From CAIMUS01 sp963708455 (GTDB lineage Bacteria > Pseudomonadota > Gammaproteobacteria > Competibacterales > Competibacteraceae), in the NCBI GenBank assembly GCA_963708455.1, contig CAVPSQ010000007.1, forward strand, positions 1 through 64,000: a stretch of DNA of 64,000 nt, given 5' to 3'. Positions 63,323-64,000 of the stretch are shown here, piece by piece. The notes beneath the pieces were generated by a model. That model saw only the letters and a list, made by a program, of their open reading frames with translations, ran no database searches and was not told where the DNA came from. The position numbers were made by a program, and so were the translations under genes. Position 1 is the first letter of the stretch; each line of letters begins with the position of its first letter.

Positions 63323-63406
63323 CTAGCAGAACTTTAACCCAGTCCTGCCCCAGGAGGTACCCCTTGCTTATCCGGAACTCACGTTAACTTAAATCTGACA
63401 AAGTAG

Positions 63407-63703
63407 GACTAATCCGCCGCATGAACTGGCCGGCGAGGACGCCGGCGCTCCCAGGGACGTGACCCCTTAGCGCAGCGTAATACGCCGCATGAACTGGCCG
63501 GCGGGGACGCCGGCGCTCCCCCAGGTGGAGACATCGGATCCGCAGCCGAACCGACTTGCTCACCGTCATTTACATCGGTCAACGCTCTAGCAAACCGGTC
63601 AACGTTCCAATCCGTACCTGATGGCCTGGCAGGATATGTGGCAGCGCGCTATCCGGTACACTACCGGGCGCACCAAAATACCGCTAATCAAAGCGAGGAT
63701 CCC
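63407..63703. repeat. Spacer with duplicated GC-rich repeat
   Basis: Two direct copies of a segment beginning CCGCATGAACTGGCCGGCG, with the core ending GGACGCCGGCGCTCCC at 63426-63452 and 63494-63520, 68 bases apart. The same core is at 26796, and inverted at 26710. The rest, to 63703, carries no supported gene and should contain the promoter of the TRAP gene. Confidence 0.65.
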
Positions 63704-64000
63704 GTGGAAACCTTGTTGCACTTCGCCCGGCTGATCGACGCGCTCAACGAGCGGGTAGGACGCAGCGTCTACTGGCTGATTCTGGTTATGGTCATTATCA
63801 GCACGCTCAATGCCCTGTCCCGCAAACTGTTCAGCGTCAGTTCCAACGCCTTTCTGGAAATCCAGTGGTATCTGTTCGCCACCGTATTCCTGCTCGGCGC
63901 CGGCTATACCCTGCTGCGCAACGAGCACGTGCGCATCGATGTCGTCGCCAGCCGTTTTAGCACAAGGGGACAGTTATGGATCGACATGATCGGCACGGTG
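63704..64000 (+). CDS. TRAP transporter small permease (DctQ-like), partial
   Basis: 99 residues visible before the window ends, from GTG 63704 with GAGG seven bases upstream. LLHFARLIDALNERVGRSVY leads into a first helix (WLILVMVIISTLNALSRKLF), then SSNAFLEIQWYLFATVFLLG and GYTLLRNEHVRIDVVASRFS, the typical DctQ pattern (four-helix small permease of TRAP importers of carboxylates or similar solutes). The large permease and binding protein should lie beyond the window. Confidence 0.88.
   Translation, partial: METLLHFARLIDALNERVGRSVYWLILVMVIISTLNALSRKLFSVSSNAFLEIQWYLFATVFLLGAGYTLLRNEHVRIDVVASRFSTRGQLWIDMIGTV

Larger units (their letters stand above)
61187..63383 (-). mobile_element. IS982-family element, shortened, with IS1182 inside
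   Basis: Inverted ends CGTGAGTTCCGGATAA (61187-61202) and TTATCCGGAACTCACG (63368-63383), flanked by exact 9-base repeats TTAACTTAA (61178-61186 and 63384-63392). Without the IS1182 copy and its duplication about 641 bases remain, against roughly 1 kb for IS982, so an internal deletion has removed the 5' part of the transposase gene. Confidence 0.85.
61049..63406. repeat. Possible MITE holding the IS982/IS1182 stack
   Basis: CTACTTTGTCAGATT (61049-61063) and its complement AATCTGACAAAGTAG (63392-63406) are perfect 15-base inverted ends outside the IS982 copy. Without the inserted elements the unit is about 152 bases of AT-rich non-coding DNA, like a MITE. No clean target duplication was seen, so it could also be a plain hairpin upstream of the CarH-like gene. 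Confidence 0.5.

Overview
The window looks like the chromosome of a GC-rich gammaproteobacterium. It carries rpmH-rnpA-yidD-yidC-mnmE, rng next to yhdP, serC/serA, acnA, DUF2970 and a form IA RuBisCO (cbbL-cbbS), so the host probably can fix CO2. A family-level placement (for example Competibacter-like or purple-sulfur relatives) is only inference. No rRNA or tRNA gene and no CRISPR array was seen.

Layout. 1-9,800 is housekeeping: a HAD-like phosphatase, a papain-like protease, serine synthesis (serC, serA), pyrF, an inositol-monophosphatase-family enzyme, cobC-cobS, a lytic transglycosylase and mobA. 9,900-28,250 is an accessory island crowded with insertion sequences (IS200-like, an IS21/IS3 mosaic, ISAs1 remnants, IS1634, a DDE element with an ISL3 copy inside it, IS481, an IS50-like element) and at least five toxin-antitoxin modules. 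Nearly every toxin there is broken by a stop codon, frameshift, truncation or IS, while most antitoxins remain open. Inside the island sits the most unusual gene, a TIR domain fused to an inositol-monophosphatase-like domain (20,980-22,438). It has one apparent frameshift in a G run and attC-like sequence in front of it. 28,340-41,450 returns to core genes: the rpmH cluster, rng, yhdP (frameshifted), cbbLS, a DUF2189 membrane protein and nth. 41,480-61,000 holds a CHASE-PAS-GGDEF protein (frameshifted), VanZ-like, cob(I)alamin adenosyltransferase, acnA, an iron-containing alcohol dehydrogenase, an unknown protein coupled to a histone-deacetylase-like enzyme, a BT1-type transporter, a 17-kDa-antigen-like lipoprotein, a FAD oxidoreductase, a response regulator, a PEP-CTERM-like protein, a PP2C phosphatase, a queuosine-precursor transporter and a CarH/LitR-like B12 regulator. 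61,000-63,400 is a second nested transposon stack (IS1182 in IS982 in a possible MITE). The window ends inside a TRAP-transporter small permease gene.

How the parts connect. Three cobalamin genes (cobC, cobS, the adenosyltransferase) and the B12-binding regulator suggest adenosylcobalamin is made or salvaged and perhaps used for light sensing. serC-serA form a short serine pathway, and cbbLS supplies carbon fixation. Exact target-site duplications allow the order of insertion to be reconstructed at two places. At 17,068-20,097, excising the outer element restores the reading frame and C-terminus of a YafQ/RelE-type toxin.
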